This document shows, piece by piece, positions 1 through 10,229 of a stretch of 64,000 nucleotides of DNA. The position numbers and the translations under genes were made by a program. Each line of letters begins with the position of its first letter. Position 1 is the first letter of the stretch. The notes below the pieces were generated by a model. The model had not been told where the DNA came from. It ran no database searches and saw only the letters and a program-made list of their open reading frames with translations. The DNA is from Micropterix aruncella (taxonomy: Eukaryota; Arthropoda; Insecta; Lepidoptera; Micropterigidae). Location: assembly GCA_944548615.1 (NCBI GenBank), contig OX155976.1, positions 8,907,168 to 8,971,167 on the forward strand, given 5' to 3'.

Positions 1-320
1 CGGCGAGTGGTCCGCTGGCGCCCCGCGACCCGAGACTGCCTCGCGACTCCCATCGTCGGTCGACTTCTGACTCAGCGAACCATCTCTTTGTCTGCGCTGC
101 CTAAATTTAAACCAGCCAACCCTGAACGCATGCGTTCCGCCATCGCCACCGCTGCTATGCCCACCAAGCGACTTGTGCAGCGTTCGGCACTCGGCATTAC
201 ACGGATGCAGTGTCGAGTAGTCGTAGATATAACGTAGTGCTGCCAACTCTTACGCCCCCCTAATCAACATGTGTAGAACTGGCCAATAAGATAAATTAGC
301 GGAAAGTACCACCCTGAAAG
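1..320. other. CpG-rich left edge, unidentified
   Basis: The first 240 bases are richer in GC and CpG than the rest of the window. An open frame at 7-237 (+) is rich in Arg, Ala and Thr but shows no motif I recognise, and open frames are expected by chance in GC-rich DNA. Bases 240-320 are ordinary AT-rich sequence leading into the LINE-B tail. It could be the edge of an LTR or a retrotransposon lying outside the window, but nothing here proves it. Confidence 0.3.
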
Positions 321-379
321 TTTTATTTATTTATTTATTTAAGAATGAATTACTATAAAACATTGATTTGCTTACAAAA

Positions 380-1338
380 GGGAGTTAATGGGCCCTTGCT
401 GAGTTGGCCACGAAAACCCATTCTGTTCAGGGTTGGTCACACTCACGGGTCAACACCTATCCGACGGCCTCCACGCATGAAGTGCGAGCCTGGGTAGGAC
501 TTTGGCCTTATGGTCAGTTTCCCCTAGGAATCAATCTTCTGGCGCTCCTGGACGGTCTGCGCACCGTGCGGCGTAAGCCAATCGACTGTGCACTCTGACT
601 AACAACAAGGGTTGTCGACTACAACGGGCGAGCCCGTCACCACAGGAATTTTTAACGGTTGTTCGTTCTATCTCCCTGGAGTGAGCGTAGAAGACTTGAG
701 GACAAAAACAGTCCACTATCTAGCTACGTCACAAGCCCGTAAGAGGCCAACGCCTTAACCGCGAGATAGCCAGGAATGTTACCTGGTGGGCCGACACTCA
801 CGCCCTTACTTCCAATTGTGACCAGATTACTCCGGTCTCTCGATTGGTTATCTCGATTGGTTACTCCGGTCTCTTGTAACCACTCTGACTAACAGTCGGG
901 GGAGTCTGGAAGCAGTACTGTTTCCTATAGAGCGTGGGTGGTTGCGGATCTTACGGCGACTGCTCTTGAAACGACCATCGGCTATCCGATCCTGGGTGAA
1001 CAGCCGGGCAAAGGACGCTGTGGTCCGCGATAGATTCGGTATACACCGTTTCACCGCTTCGTAAGGGAGAGGACCGCACAAGCGACCTCGAACTCGTAAC
1101 CAATCGAGAGACCGGAGTAATCTGGTCACAATTGGAAGTAAGGGCGTGAGTGCAAGCCCGCCAGGTAACACTCCTGGCTACTCGCGGTTAAGGCGTTGGC
1201 CTCTTACGGGCTTGTGACGAAGCTAGATGGTGGACTGTTATGTCCCAAGTCTTCTACGCTCACTCCAGGGAGATAGAACGACTATTCGTTAAAACTTCCT
1301 GTGGTGATGGACTTGCTCGTTGTAGTCGACAACCCAAG
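380..1338 (+). mobile_element. rpA-1, GC-rich SINE-like retroposon with nested copy
   Basis: This GC-rich block starts GGGAGTTAATGGGCCC and ends GTAGTCGACAACCC. It interrupts the LINE-B tail and is flanked by TTGCTTACAAAA (368-379) and TTGCGTACAAAA (1339-1350), a 12-bp target-site duplication with one mismatch. Removing it restores the reading of the uninterrupted LINE-B copy at 4380-4410. It contains a second rpA fragment in inverse orientation (605-880). The short open frames inside are not conserved between copies, so I treat the element as non-coding. Its 3' part has a stable hairpin (ACGGGC/GCCCGT in most copies). Confidence 0.8.
605..880 (-). mobile_element. rpA fragment nested inside rpA-1
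   Basis: An inverted rpA 3' fragment begins ACAAGGGTTGTCGACTAC and is bounded by an exact 14-bp direct repeat, CACTCTGACTAACA, at 591-604 and 881-894. Read on the minus strand, the fragment keeps the element's 3' end and lacks its 5' part. That is the polarity expected of target-primed reverse transcription with 5' truncation. The outer element resumes at once after the second repeat with GTCGGGGGAGTCTGG. Confidence 0.8.
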
Positions 1339-1894
1339 TTGCGTACAAAAATAACAGGAACCGAATGGCAAAACCTTAACCTTTTGCTTATTTGATTGTC
1401 ACCCAACTAGGACTAGCCCGTTCTAGGGTGGACAGGACTCTAATATTACAATCAAGTTTGCTTGATTGCTTGATTGCTTACAGATGTACAAGTTTTAGTA
1501 AAAAGCTAATAACACTAAATTGCCCTAAAATTTGGTCTTCAAAAAAAAAATAGAAGTAAAAAAATAAAAATAATATTAAAAAATATTAAAAGATAATACC
1601 TATTATAAATAAAATGCAATTCCATTATATAATCGACAATAATATAAAATTCGATGAAATAATATAAATAAAATTAAATGTGAGAAAAAAAGAAACAGTC
1701 ATTAATATTTAATATATTATGTTTAGTAATAAAGGATTTAATATGAAAATATCTAGTCAAAAAAAAGTACAATTCATTGTCAAAATAATATCAACAAAGT
1801 CAAATAATTTTTGGTAGGTAGTTCAATGTTAAAATATATTCAACATACATGTTTAAAAATATGTTAATAATTTGTGCACCTAAGTTTTATTAAA

Positions 1895-2276
1895 CTACCC
1901 TATTATTTCTAACATTTGATGTATGGTTAGTCTGTCATGATTCGATAACCACTTCATTAATTTATTTTTAAATTCTCTAAATGTCAAATTCATTTTTATT
2001 TCCATATTGATCAGATTGTAAAATCTCGGCGCAATGAAATAGTAATGTCTTTGTCCAAATGATGTTTTCATTCTGGGTATTATAAGGCTATTTTGTATAA
2101 CTTGTCTCATTGGTCTTCGGTTCTGAATTACTCCTAGATTTGAGTTATTGTCCAAAAATAGCCTTAAAAGGGAAGTTTTTAGAAAAAGTTGCCTACAATC
2201 AAGGACATTAGCTTCTTTATAAAGTTCCTTAGTGGGATGGCGATATGGTCTACGTAAAATAATTTTTAATATAAAT
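1895..2276 (-). pseudogene. Reverse transcriptase C-terminal remnant (LINE-B)
   Basis: The reading frame encodes the region after the RT catalytic core, with segments FILKIILRRPYRHPTKELY, DCRQLFLKTSLL and HYYFIAPRFYNLINMEIKM. These match the parallel frame at 5493-5990 almost residue for residue. In jockey/CR1-type LINEs this post-RT region ends with a 'RFYN..P..I' type motif shortly before the stop, and that is what is seen. There is an in-frame stop near the upstream edge (a P-stop-FILKII reading), the catalytic YxDD motif is missing, and the 5' end is truncated. It is a dead fragment. Confidence 0.75.
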
Positions 2277-2810
2277 TAGGGTCAATTTTGTAGGGTTCGA
2301 CCAATAAAAACCAGCGTTGACAAAGCGTCAAGCGCAGATTCCACGTACGCTAGCGCCGGGAACCAGACGCATACTAAACGGTCAATCGCAGCGCTAGCAC
2401 AGAATAACTATCTTTACGCAGTGGTGGTATAAGGGTGTTTATGGTAAAGCATATTTAGCGTAACTCTCAGTGCGCTCTCACGTTTTAATTAATTGTAATT
2501 AATTTAGGGCCTAAATAAAAAATGTGTCTAAGTGCTGCTCTAGACAATTAACCAGTCAATAAATTGAAATTTTAATAAAACACACTCACCGCTTACATTG
2601 TAGGAGTAAACGCGCCTGAAAGTTTTCGAAATCAGTTTAAAGCCTAAATGTCCAAGGTAATGAGCAACTTTTTTGAGTCCAAATTTTTAATTGGTTCCTT
2701 ATTGAGGGATTCACTTAGAAACATTTTTAGTGCTCATATTTTTCAAAAAACTCATAAAACTAAAATTCCTCAGATATGGTCGTTCCCAGAGTTCATGTCG
2801 CCTTAAAATG
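2277..2810. repeat. Interspersed repeat F, copy 1
   Basis: This ~530-bp sequence begins GTCAATTTTGTAGGGTTCG and ends near ATGGTCGTTCCCAG. It recurs with many substitutions at 23915-24428, and its last ~110 bp recur again at 3430-3537. It has no coding capacity that I can recognise. It abuts the truncated end of LINE-B copy 1. It could be a solo LTR or a non-autonomous element, and the ends were not resolved. Confidence 0.7.
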
Positions 2811-3429
2811 TGCAACCAAACTCCAAGGCCTGGTAACTGGCAACCCATTGCGGATTGCTCGCGCTTGCGGCTACGGTTCGGTTGCGGGGCGCGGGCCGAG
2901 TGGCGCATATTATACTCGTATGAACAATGACCGAAAGTGTGAATCAAGGTGACATCGCAAAACGCCTACGCAACCGAAGCAAAAACTGCGACGGACGCTT
3001 AACAACAAAATATCGAGGATGTTTCCGTATATTATATGACTTATTAAATGCAACAACAATACATAGTCATAGTCATATCTTATTAATTCTAAAAAGTACA
3101 TACTGTGGAATAAGTCATTCTACATTTGCTAGAAGTTATTCACAACTTCATTTGTATTTGTGTTTTTTCTTTAAAATATCTTCTTGTATGATAATTTGTG
3201 GAATTATCCAATATTTGTTTGATTCCTTAGTACTATTGTCCAAATGAAAATTCTACGAAATTATGTAAGAATTTTTATTGAAAATATTGTAAAATTTTGT
3301 TTCCTCTATATAACCTAGAAAATCTGCGCTTGGATGTTCAACGTTCATACCTTGCGATACCGAAGTTTATACCTTATACCTTAATAGGTATATATTTAAA
3401 TATTATACTTGTTATTTTTGTTATCCTTA
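2811..3429. other. Unassigned spacer with a GC-rich core
   Basis: Bases 2815-3000 are GC- and CpG-rich and contain overlapping open frames on both strands (2711-2947 minus, 2927-3247 plus) without recognisable motifs. The rest is AT-rich. The flanking repeat-F segments (2700-2810 and 3430-3537) are near copies, so this 620-bp block may be an insertion or part of a tandem duplication. I see no gene. Confidence 0.3.
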
Positions 3430-3537
3430 TCCAGGGATTCACTTAGAAACTTTTTAAAATTAAGCTTATATTTTTCAAAAAACTCATAAAACCAAAATTC
3501 CTCAGATATGGTCGTTCCCGGGTATCATGTCGCCTTA
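3430..3537. repeat. Repeat F 3' fragment, direct duplicate of 2700-2810
   Basis: The segment starting GGGATTCACTTAGAAAC and ending near CATGTCGCCTTAAA repeats the distal part of repeat F copy 1 in the same orientation about 720 bp downstream. The 200 bases that follow (3538-3737) are AT-rich with nothing identifiable. Confidence 0.65.
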
Positions 3538-3737
3538 AATTAAAGAAAAATATACAATGACTATAATTATGCAATATTATAAAAAAAACATTCATTATTA
3601 TTATTTACTGCTTGAAAAAGTAATAACATAATATGCATACACTATATTATTATTTTATTTTACTTTTTATTTTTATATTATTTTATTCGGTTAACAAACA
3701 GCGTTTATATATAACAAATTTATTTATTTAATTTTAA

Positions 3738-4352
3738 GCTATTGCATAGCTTTTATCGCGGGCCTAGGCCAGCGCGGTGACCGAATGAAGAAATTTCTTA
3801 ACGAAAATTAATGATTTTAAACTAATAATTACGTCTTAACGAGTACTGCTTACGATTCGAAAAAAATATATGTTAAACAAGAACATTTTACTAATATTCT
3901 TAGCTTTCAATATTTTAGATTTTGTTTATATTACATAGTGTAATTAATTTGTGAAATTAGGTCTAACCGAACACAAAAACGACTACTACGCAAATACTAT
4001 CTGGCGTATTATTATGAAACCTGCACCATTTTAAAGATAATTTAATTATCTATCATTTTATCTACGATTTTTTTCGAATAGTCAAAGAAAAGAATAATAT
4101 CCGTTTTTTTTGCTTTATCGAATAAAATTCGTGCGCAGCGATCTATCGGAAGACGTTTAAATTATTCCGAATTCCGAATCATTTGCTTCCGCAGCCGCAA
4201 ATGATTCGGAGTAATTTCAACGTTTTCCGATAGAGCGTAAGTTATCTGATATCAGAAAAAATAAAATAAATAAATAATTCTAATTGCATAAGTTGTTAAA
4301 AATGATATGCGATAGCTTTACCGCGGCAGTCCCCGAGTGCCACACGTATTTT
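3738..4352 (+). mobile_element. Fold-back/MITE-like element M, left copy
   Basis: The ~615-bp element begins AAGCTATTGCATAGC, CTTTTATCGCGGGCC and ends with CCCGAGTGCCACACGTATTTTTT. An inverted copy lies at 4840-5448. Within each copy, the stretch around 4135-4250 is itself a palindrome: ATCGGAAGACG... pairs with ...CGTTTTCCGAT around an AATCATTTGC core. GCTATTGCATAGC-like sequences occur near both ends. There is no ORF. It is most likely a non-autonomous DNA element; the superfamily is unknown. Confidence 0.65.
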
Positions 4353-4839
4353 TTGTTATTTAGGAATTAATTACTAGAAAACATTGATTAGCTTTCAAAA
4401 ATAACAGGAACCGAATGGCAAAACCTTAACCTTTTGCTTTCTGTCACCCAACTGGGACTAGCCAGTTCTAGGGTGGACAGGACTCCAATATTACAATCAA
4501 GTTTGCTTGATTGCTTGGTTGCTTACAAATGTACAAGTTTTAGTAAAAAGCTAATGACACTAAATTGCCCTAAAATGTGGTCTTCAGAATAAAATAAAAA
4601 AACATAATAAACGATAATATAATAAATAAAATGCAATTCCATTATTTAATATAAAATTCGATTAAATAATATAAAGAAAGTTATATGTGAGAAAAGAAAG
4701 AAACAGTCATTAATATTTAATATATGTTAAGTAATATAGGATTCAATATAAAAATACCTTGTCTAAAAAGTATAATTCATTGTCAAAGTCAAATAATTTT
4801 TGGTAGTTAGTTGAATGTTAAAATAATACTTAACATATA

Positions 4840-5448
4840 AAAAATACGTGTGGCACTCGGGGACTGCCGCGGTAAAGCTATTGCATAGCATTTTTAACAA
4901 CTTATGCAATTATAATTATTTATTTATTTTATTAATTTTATTTTTTCTGATATCAGATAACTGCGCTCTATCGGAAAACGTTGTTTATTATTATTCCGAA
5001 TCATTTGCGGCTGCGAAAGCAAATGATTCGCAATAATTTAAACGTCTTCCGATAGAGCGCCGGGCACGATTTTTTTATTCCATAAAGCAAAAAAAAAACG
5101 GATAATTCGAAAAAACTCGTAGATAAAAAGATAGATAATTAAATTATCTTTAAAATGGTGCAGGTTTCATAATAATACGCCATATAGTATTTGCGTAGTA
5201 GTCGTTTTTGTATTCGGGTAGACCTAATTTCACAAATTAATTACACTATGTAATATAAACAAAATCTGAAATATTCAAAGCTAAGAATATTAGGAAAATG
5301 TTCTTATTTAACATATATTTTTTTCGAATCGTAATCAGTACTCGTTTAGACGTAATTATCAGTTTAAAATCATTAATTTTCGTTAAGAAATTTCTTCATT
5401 CGGTCGCCGCGCTGGCCTAGGCCCGCGATAAAAGCTATGCAATAGCTT
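4840..5448 (-). mobile_element. Fold-back/MITE-like element M, right copy (inside LINE-B)
   Basis: This is the reverse complement of the copy at 3738-4352, running from AATACGTGTGGCACTCGGGG to AAAGCTATGCAATAGCTT. It is inserted in the LINE-B 3' UTR. The central palindrome (4960-5065) is preserved. Together the two copies could form a cruciform or hairpin with ~600-bp arms and a ~490-bp loop. Confidence 0.65.
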
Positions 5449-5492
5449 AATATATTTAAAAATATGTTAATAATTTGTGCGCCTAAGTTTTA

Positions 5493-5990
5493 TTATACTA
5501 TTATTTCTACCATTTGGTGTATGGTTAGTCTGTCATGATTTGATAACCATTTCTTTAATTTATTTTTGAATTCCCTAAATGTCAAATTCATTTTTATTTC
5601 CATATTGATCAGATTGTAAAATCTCGGCGCAATGAAAGAGTAATGTCTTTGTCCAAATGATGTTTTCCTTCTGGGTATTATTAAGCTATTTTCTAAAACT
5701 TGTCTCGTTGGTCGCCGGTTCTGAATTATTCCTAAATTTGAGTTATTGTCCAAAAATGGCCTTAAGAGGGAAGTTTTTAGAAAAAGTTGCCTACAATCAA
5801 GAACTTTAGCTTCCTTATAAAGTTCATTAGTGGGATGGCGATATGGTCTACGTAGAATAATTTTTAATATAAATTTCTGCGCAACTTGCAATGGCTCTAG
5901 CAAGGTTCTACCACATCCACCCCATCCAATTATGCCGTAATTAATTAGCGATTCACATAAATACAAAATATAACAATAAAACTATGACTA
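5493..5990 (-). pseudogene. Reverse transcriptase C-terminal remnant (LINE-B copy 2)
   Basis: This is the longest LINE-B coding remnant, about 160 codons without a stop. It reads through LCESLINYGIIGWGGCG, then FILKIILRRPYRHPTNELY and RFYNLINMEIKMNLTFREF before the stop at 5493. The 'S-x-YGI-x-WGG' motif followed by a 'LQ..Q' helix is typical of the thumb and post-RT region of jockey/CR1-like non-LTR retrotransposons. In an intact element it would be the end of ORF2, which makes cDNA at the nicked target. The palm domain, endonuclease and ORF1 are absent. It could still be translated as a peptide but cannot act as an RT. Confidence 0.8.
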
Positions 5991-5995
5991 ATTAT

Positions 5996-6874
5996 ATGTT
6001 AACACTATTTACCGTATCTAAACACTAACACTATTTACCGTTCTAATTACATTTATTTAGCAGTGATTTATTTATAGACAAAAGAGAAAGAACATAAAAC
6101 AAATCAAAATTAAATTTTACGTTAAGATTATAACCACTATTAATTATTTTGTACCAAAAATATATTGTTTTAAATGTTCATGTAAACCGTAGTCATTAGA
6201 TGAAATAGGGGGGACAAAGGACTGATAAGACTTTTTAATGGTTTCCTTAAAGTGACTTTTATCATATTATCATATTATCTACGTCATATTATCAGTGTTT
6301 ATTTTTGATCGCAACCGAAGCATCAAAGATTTAAGCTTTTTAACTGCCCCCCTCTCCAAAGCAGACTTCTGGAATTGAAAATGTTTGAAAGCTTTATAAA
6401 AATAAATTTGGCATCCACACATGCTTCCTGTGCTACGGTGGACGGCGGACGGTGGACGAGTGCTATAGCAGTGCTGAATCGTTTGTAGTCTAGAGGTTCT
6501 TTATAATGACCTTTTTATTGCTCTATTTAAAAGATTCAGAGCTACACTTCTAAACTTGTATTTAAATATTGGCGCCTTACTCGATCATTATGGATTAATT
6601 TTTATTATTATTGGACATTTATTATTGGATTTTACAAATCATTTTATTAAACCTTAAATGGGTTTTCTCTACAATTATTTTTAGTTTTTTTTATTTGTTG
6701 TTTATACTAAAGATATTCTCTTTTTAATTCTTGATCATTTACTCCAAATTGTTACTTTGACTATTTCAACAAATCGTTTTTTCAAAATTGTATCTACCTA
6801 AAAGTTTGGATTTTATGTTTTGAGATTTAAGTTTTAATATTTAAGGCCTATGTCTATATTTTGTTATGACACAC
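5996..6874. other. AT-rich spacer, nothing identified
   Basis: There is no ORF, tandem array or recognisable element end in this stretch, apart from a short duplicated CACTATTTACCG motif (6005-6040) and an imperfect GGACGGCGGACGGTGGACG run near 6441. Confidence 0.5.
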
Positions 6875-7110
6875 GGCCCGGTGGCATAGTGGTTAGGTCG
6901 CCTGATCTTACATTGTAAGGTCCCTGGTTCGATTCCCGGCTGGGTTACCATTTTCCGTTGGGATCAAATTAACGGAATTGCATTTTCAATTCTGTCGATC
7001 GAATGCAATAACAAGACACACAGTTGCACACATGTAAAACGCACACATACATATAACCCGTCATAGTAAGGTTGGTTGTAAGAGATTGTCATATGACAAT
7101 AAACACGCCG
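6875..7110 (+). mobile_element. tRNA-derived SINE
   Basis: Bases 6875-6947 have a tRNA-like head. GGCCCGG can pair with CTGGGTT (with G-T wobbles), TGGCATAGTGG fits the internal A box, and GGTTCGATTCC is a perfect B box; both are RNA polymerase III promoter elements. The anticodon arm does not fold canonically: CTTAC-ATT-GTAAG would leave a three-base loop. This is therefore not a working tRNA gene. A non-tRNA body follows, ending near ATATGACAATAA, where rpA-2 begins. A similar tail motif (GTTAGTTGTAAGATATTG) occurs at 26403-26420. Confidence 0.7.
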
Positions 7111-7665
7111 CGGACGCCTTGGTCCGCGATAAATTCGGTATACACCGTTTCACCGCTTCGTAAGGGAGAGGACCGCGCAAGCGACCTTGAACTCGGAACC
7201 AATCGAGAGTCCGGAGAAATCTGGTCAAAATTGGAAGTAAGGGCGCGAGTGTCTCGAGCCGCCGGGTATTATTCCTGGCTATCTCGCGGTAAGGAGTTGG
7301 TCTCTTACGGGTTGTGGCGTAGCTGGACGTCGGATTGTTTTGTCCAAAGTCTTCTACGCTCACTGCAGGTCGATAGAACGACTAATCGTTAAAACGTCCT
7401 GTGGTGACGGGCTCGCCCGTTGTAGTCGACAACTCAATATGTTAGAGTGCACAGTTGATTGGCTTACGCCGCACGGTGCGCAGACCGCCCAGGAGCGCCA
7501 GACGGTTGATTCCTAGGGGAAACTGACCATTAGGCCAGAGTCCTACCCAGGCCCGCACTTCATGCGTGGAGGCCGTCGGATAGAAGTTGACCCGTGAGTG
7601 TGACGAACCCTGAACAGAATGAGTCTTCGTGGCCAACTCAGCAAGGGCCCATTAACTCTCAATGT
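7111..7665. mobile_element. rpA-2, composite of two oppositely oriented pieces
   Basis: Bases 7111-7433 are the rpA 3' half in plus orientation, ending GTCGACAACTC. Bases 7436-7665 are the rpA 5' part on the minus strand, ending CCCATTAACTCTC. Read on the minus strand, this is an rpA 5' part with an inverted rpA 3' fragment joined right after GTGCACTCTAACA. That is nearly the same internal position as the nested insertion of rpA-1. Confidence 0.7.
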
Positions 7666-8510
7666 AATGATCAGAATGATTTCAAATATTTACGATTTAC
7701 ACATGTCAAGGCCATCTATCGGATGGCGGTTTTTTTTCTACAGTTACATTATATGCGGGCGGAAACATTTTAAATGTTATTTTAAATCGAAGCAGGTAAT
7801 AAGAATCAGGCAATTAAGTGTTTTATTTGAGAAATTTTCCAATAAATCAATGCTTCTAGATTCGTCGCGCCCCTTATAATCTCTCTACGTCCCCCGAGAT
7901 GGGCACGTACCACAGACAATTATTTTGCGTTTGAATTGCGGACGTCATTGCTGCAAGGTGACCGCAGAGGGCGTCGGTGCTTTGCCGTTCGTTGCATTGA
8001 GTAATTGTTTACGCCATTTACTGTGATTATTTGTGTCTTTATGCTTTGTCCCTCGGAAGGATATCGTATTGGCGCGGCGCAATGCTGTTATGTCCCCATC
8101 ATTTATTGCCACTAATCATAATGACCAGTGTGTTAAATATATACAACCGATAAGGCAGGTAAGTCACGCGGTCGCAACGTACACGGCATTGACATAGGTT
8201 AGGCACTGCGCTGCTCTGCAACTGTATGCGTTTTGTACCTGCCTTATTGCACAAACAACGGATTAAAAATACTTGCATTGGCGTACATGCAAGATAAACG
8301 TGCATATTATACAAACGTTTATGTGTATTAATGTTATCTCTTTTGAGTAAACCGGGGAAAGTGTGGACATAAAACATACAATAATGCATTTAAATCGGCG
8401 CTAATTCCCCATACAAAACTACTACAACAACAATAATGGTTCATCACGCTGAACCAAAACACAACCTTCTCCATATAGGCCTTTGCGGTAATTTTGTGAC
8501 ATTAGGAAGT
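7666..8510. other. Unassigned, moderately GC-rich segment
   Basis: I recognise no repeat or coding motif. A good consensus splice-donor string (CAGGTAAGT at 8156-8164) lies in CpG-bearing sequence, but with no recognisable exon beside it I do not call a gene. Bases 8260-8460 are AT-rich. Confidence 0.3.
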
Positions 8511-9385
8511 CATAAAATCGAAGAATGTCGCGGTTGTTTGACAGAATAAATAAGATAAAAAACGAATTTAAAGCGTGAAGTTTGTAACACCCGATATTTC
8601 AGCGATGTTGCAACCGCCGTTGTCTAAGGCAGACTGGACCTTAGACAACCGGCAGTCTAACCTAGGGCCTAGACAACGGCGGTTGCAACATCGCCGAAAC
8701 GACGGGTGTTGCAAACAATTCGTTTTTCATCTCATTGGGAATTCATATTGCAAGAGGAGGTCGCCGCGAGCGAGAACCAAGCGAGAGACTAACGTTCCAA
8801 ATTTGAAAATGCCCACTCAAACCTAACTCAAACCCGCCTTTACGGAATATTGGATCGATAACATGTAACCTCCTCGTGCAACATGATCTCCTGGTACTTC
8901 GAATCGTGTCTGATGAATATTTCGACGAATTTTAAGGGTAGATTTACCCCTTTACTTATTTTTTTAAATACTATCTACGATTCAGATTTTAGAATAAAAA
9001 TTACGAACAAGTAAATATATTGAAAAGAATATAAAACACGACGCCGTTACAGAAAGTAAGATATTTTATTTATAATATATATTTTTTTTTTAATGAAATA
9101 TTTCTGGTTTATATGTTTATTTTATAGTATGTATATTTTCGGAATGTACTCAATCAGATCTTTCATTTGCCACTAAACACTATATTTGAGTTAATTTATT
9201 GACGTTTGGACATTTGGACAACTGCTTACTTGATATTTGGATAGTTAAGGTACACTCGGGATGGCAACTATTCTAACAATACCACACACTTTTAAATCGG
9301 TTCAAGGGTTTATAAGTTATGATAGAATAAAGAAACGGAAAAAATACATTTTTTCATGGTTTTCATAGTCTTCGGCGGCTTTAAA
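8511..9385 (+). mobile_element. Penelope-like element end, copy P1
   Basis: ATCGAAGAATGTCGCGGTTG and the downstream block match the PLE terminal sequence at 11375-11460. Bases ~8580-8727 form a palindrome: TTGCAACCGCCGTTGTCTA pairs with AGACAACGGCGGTTGCAA. The PLE 3' tail follows at ~8985-9380 (GGAATGTACTCAATCAGA, GACATTTGGACAACTGC, GGTTCAAGGGTTTATAAG). Bases 8735-8985 are unrelated or too diverged to place. No coding sequence remains in this copy. Confidence 0.65.
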
Positions 9386-9386
9386 G

Positions 9387-10192
9387 ATTTCTCTCCATGT
9401 CACACAAAGAAATGATTGTGTCCACACTCTTAACGCCAATACTTGACTACGGTGATGTTTGTTATATAGATGCCAGTGAGGTTATTTTGAATAAGCTGGA
9501 GCGTCTGCAAAATATCTTCCTCAGGTATGTTTTAACTTGCGAAAGGTCGACCACGTTAGCTGCTTTCGTAAGCAACTTCATTGGCTTCCTATTTGCGACC
9601 GAAGAAATTTGCATACGTTGTCGTTACTCTACAACATACTCAATAACCCTACTTCACACGACTATCTCAAGTAGAATTTCCACCCTTTGGGAAGCCATGG
9701 TCTTCCACTTCGATCAATTTGGGATAACACACTCGCCATTCCGATACATTATTCTTCTGTTTACACGCACTCTTTTACGGTCCATTCAGCTCGTTTATGG
9801 AATCAGCTCCCTCATATCAGGCATACACCTTCGTTGCATACTTTCAAAAAGTTGTTGAAGAAACATTAATTTTTACACAGCCACTAACCAAATACCTCAC
9901 CTTGTCCTCTGCTTTATCCTTCCCTGGTTAACCTTAGCATAAGTTATTGACATATATTTGTATAAGTTTATTTTAAATTTAACTTTACTACTTCTTTGTG
10001 TATTGTACGGTGAAAACTAGGAATTATTTTATCAAATGGTTGACAGTAGGATATCGCAATAGCGATAAGTTCGCCATTTGTGCATACATTGTATGTTTTA
10101 TAAAACCAGTGTAATATTCATTAAGTTATGTTTTATAGCACAATAAAATTATTCCATTCTATTCTATTCTATTCTATTCTATTCTATTCTAG
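9387..10192 (+). mobile_element. LINE-F 3' end with ATTCT tail
   Basis: Frames at 9397-9858 and 9687-9869 together give a post-RT region of a non-LTR retrotransposon: LLTPILDYGDVCYIDAS, LNKLERLQNIFLRYV, then in another frame SARLWNQLPHIR and LHTFKKLLKKH before a stop. At least two frameshifts separate the pieces. The AT-rich 3' UTR ends with AATAAAATTATTC and a run of about seven ATTCT units (10157-10192), a plausible LINE tail. No catalytic core is present. Confidence 0.7.
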
Positions 10193-10229
10193 ATACACCC
10201 CTTTTTTGTTGGGCAGTCGTGTATCGTCT

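Larger units (their letters stand above)
321..2276 (-). mobile_element. LINE-B copy 1, 5'-truncated non-LTR retrotransposon
   Basis: The reverse strand carries the C-terminal end of a non-LTR reverse transcriptase ORF (1895-2276), then a long AT-rich 3' UTR ending in a tandem TAAA-type tail at 321-340. The same 3' UTR recurs at 4353-4833 (-), 16850-18160 (+) and 28612-28790 (-). Shared landmarks are AACAGGAACCGAATGGC and GGGTGGACAGGACTC. An rpA retroposon (380-1338) splits the copy close to its 3' end. The body is lost upstream of 2276, which is the usual 5' truncation of LINEs. Confidence 0.8.
4353..5995 (-). mobile_element. LINE-B copy 2, interrupted by element M
   Basis: The 3' UTR at 4353-4833 and the coding end at 5449-5995 are parts of one LINE-B copy. 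They are separated by the element-M copy at 4840-5448. Compared with copy 1 (1800-1870), the LINE reads continuously across the gap (AACATA ... TTTAAAAATATGTTAATAA). The 3' end at 4353 abuts the other M copy, so this LINE tail sits in the loop of a ~1.7-kb inverted-repeat structure. Confidence 0.75.

Noticed and set aside
321..345. Telomeric or satellite repeat
   Set aside because: The TTTA units are the reverse complement of the LINE-B 3' tail, not TTAGG repeats.
848..1171. Open frames of ~70-110 codons inside rpA copies (also at 7061, 38539, 39077, 53743)
   Set aside because: They come from GC-rich, stop-poor sequence, lie in different frames in different copies and share no consistent start or stop; rpA is treated as non-coding.
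6875..6947. Functional tRNA gene
   Set aside because: The anticodon arm cannot form a seven-base loop and the TC arm has a mismatch; a SINE body follows.
8156..8164. Splice donor of a host gene
   Set aside because: CAGGTAAGT is a good match, but no recognisable exon precedes it and such strings occur by chance.
8580..8727. Hammerhead ribozyme in the Penelope terminal sequence (CGAAAC present)
   Set aside because: The CTGATGA box required before stem II is not found in the right place; the CGAAAC lies in a simple palindrome. A covariance-model search would decide.
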